The notes under the pieces are model-generated. The model was not told the origin of the DNA. It made no database searches and was given only the letters and a program-made list of their open reading frames with translations. A DNA stretch of 64,000 bases, from assembly GCF_023242945.1 (NCBI RefSeq), contig NZ_JALKFT010000005.1, positions 186,001 through 250,000 of the forward strand. The letters run 5' to 3'. Positions within the stretch are counted from its first letter, which is position 1. Each line of letters starts with the position of its first letter. The translations under genes and the position numbers were made by a program. The DNA comes from Frankia umida. Its GTDB lineage: Bacteria > Actinomycetota > Actinomycetes > Frankiales > Frankiaceae. Positions 63,377 through 64,000 of the stretch are shown piece after piece.

Positions 63377-63667
63377 CTAGGGCTCCACGGCCACCAGATC
63401 CGCGTACGAGGGGTGACGGTCGATGTACCGGCGGATGTAAGGGCACTGCGGCACCACGCTCAGCCCCTGGGCGCGCACATCATCGAGGGAACCGGCGGCC
63501 AGGGCGGAGCCCACCCCCTTGCCCTCGAACTCCGCCGCGACCTCGGTGTGCACGAGGGTGATCCGGTCCCCGCGGCGCTGGTACTGCACGAATCCGGCGA
63601 CCTGACCGTCGGACGTCCGCGCCTCGTACCGGTGCCGTTCGGGATTGTCGATGACGGACAGCTCCAT
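63377..63667 (-). CDS. GNAT N-acetyltransferase (YjdJ-type)
   Basis: 96 residues from ATG 63667. Short GNAT fold: GFVQYQRRGDRITLVHTEVAAEFEGKGVGSALA, where EGKGVGS is the acetyl-CoA P-loop, and VVPQCPYIRRYIDRHPSY at the end matches the small YjdJ/Gcn5-like group. Its substrate is probably a small amine or protein, unknown. A separate transcript next to the DoxX-like gene. Confidence 0.9.
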   Translation of the reverse strand: MELSVIDNPERHRYEARTSDGQVAGFVQYQRRGDRITLVHTEVAAEFEGKGVGSALAAGSLDDVRAQGLSVVPQCPYIRRYIDRHPSYADLVAVEP

Positions 63668-63715
63668 GCCACCATCTTCACCCCAGCCACCCTCGGCTGG
63701 TGCCGCGAGGGTCGG

Positions 63716-64000
63716 TCAGGCCTTGGTGGCGTCGGCCGGCTTGCGCTCGGGGCGCCAGGCGGTCGCCAGCAGCAGGGCGGCACCGCCGACGCCGAGGATG
63801 AGGGTGATCGCGGCGCCGACCCAGCCGTCGAGCTCGATGTCGATGGCGTGGTCGAGCGAGGCCTTGCCTGGGCCGAGGATGCCGATCGCAGCGCAGACGA
63901 CCGCGATGAACAGGACGTACTCGTAGCCCTGCCCGGGACGGAAGATGAAGAAGCCGTTGGTGCGGTGCGCGGTGATCCCGGCGACGACCATGGTGCCGAT
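63716..64000 (-). CDS. DoxX-like membrane protein, C-terminal part
   Basis: The frame is open to the window edge, so the start is missing. The remaining ~94 residues show GMVVAGITAHRTNGFFIFRPGQGYEYVLFIAVVCAAIGILGPG, typical of DoxX proteins, then a last span (AAITLILGVGGAALLLATAW). DoxX proteins take part in redox or sulfur metabolism at the membrane; the specific role is unknown. Confidence 0.8.
   Translation of the reverse strand: MGTMVVAGITAHRTNGFFIFRPGQGYEYVLFIAVVCAAIGILGPGKASLDHAIDIELDGWVGAAITLILGVGGAALLLATAWRPERKPADATKA

Overview
The window is high-GC actinobacterial chromosome: G/C is strongly preferred at third codon positions, GTG and TTG starts are common, and neighbouring genes often overlap by a few bases. 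The gene set (MurT/GatD, a TadA plus associated-protein pair, TIGR03085-type protein, CD225-type membrane proteins, TIR-type remnants, many two-component systems) fits a soil actinomycete. Frankia or a close relative is my best guess, but this rests on gene style rather than a marker gene.

Left part (1-13 kb): the end of a PLP decarboxylase, an NAD(P)-binding reductase, a decayed TIR gene and tRNA-Ser(CGA); tadA with its partner gene; murT-gatD for peptidoglycan amidation; an inactive-looking esterase; a long non-coding stretch with a 39-base G run; a secreted NlpC/P60 hydrolase behind a cyclic-di-AMP riboswitch; a CorA transporter; and a PhzF-like protein.

13-35 kb: a hemerythrin-like protein; a signalling operon of receiver/PP2C phosphatase, CHASE3-type kinase and stand-alone receiver; a Nudix hydrolase; a GH26-like secreted mannanase; two tandem CD225 membrane proteins; a molybdopterin oxidoreductase with a cytochrome b partner; an ABC exporter with its own LuxR-type two-component system; thymidylate kinase with an uncharacterised upstream partner; two paralogous anchored proteins ending in a Cys-x-x-Cys tail; an acyl-ACP desaturase; an OmpR-type two-component system; and a polysaccharide deacetylase lipoprotein.

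35-50 kb: a divergent amidohydrolase / glutamine-synthetase-like pair that together match the two halves of fungal FluG, separated by an intergenic region with three DnaA-box-like sites; pyruvate carboxylase; a GT2-GtrA fusion; a large GT39-type membrane glycosyltransferase; and an OmpR-type two-component system.

50-64 kb (accessory character): a compositionally distinct, predicted modification-dependent restriction protein (ScoMcrA-like sulfur-binding domain, SRA-like domain, PD-(D/E)XK nuclease); a secreted orphan; a dienelactone hydrolase; an Hsp70 ATPase fused to a seven-bladed WD40 propeller; a LuxR-type two-component system; a Pro-Gly repeat mini-protein; a membrane-anchored solute-binding/VWA protein; a GNAT; and the end of a DoxX-like membrane protein. 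The strongest candidates for unusual biology are the restriction protein, the Hsp70-WD40 fusion, the Cys-tail pair, and the poly-G tract. Many long antisense ORFs were rejected as GC-driven shadows.
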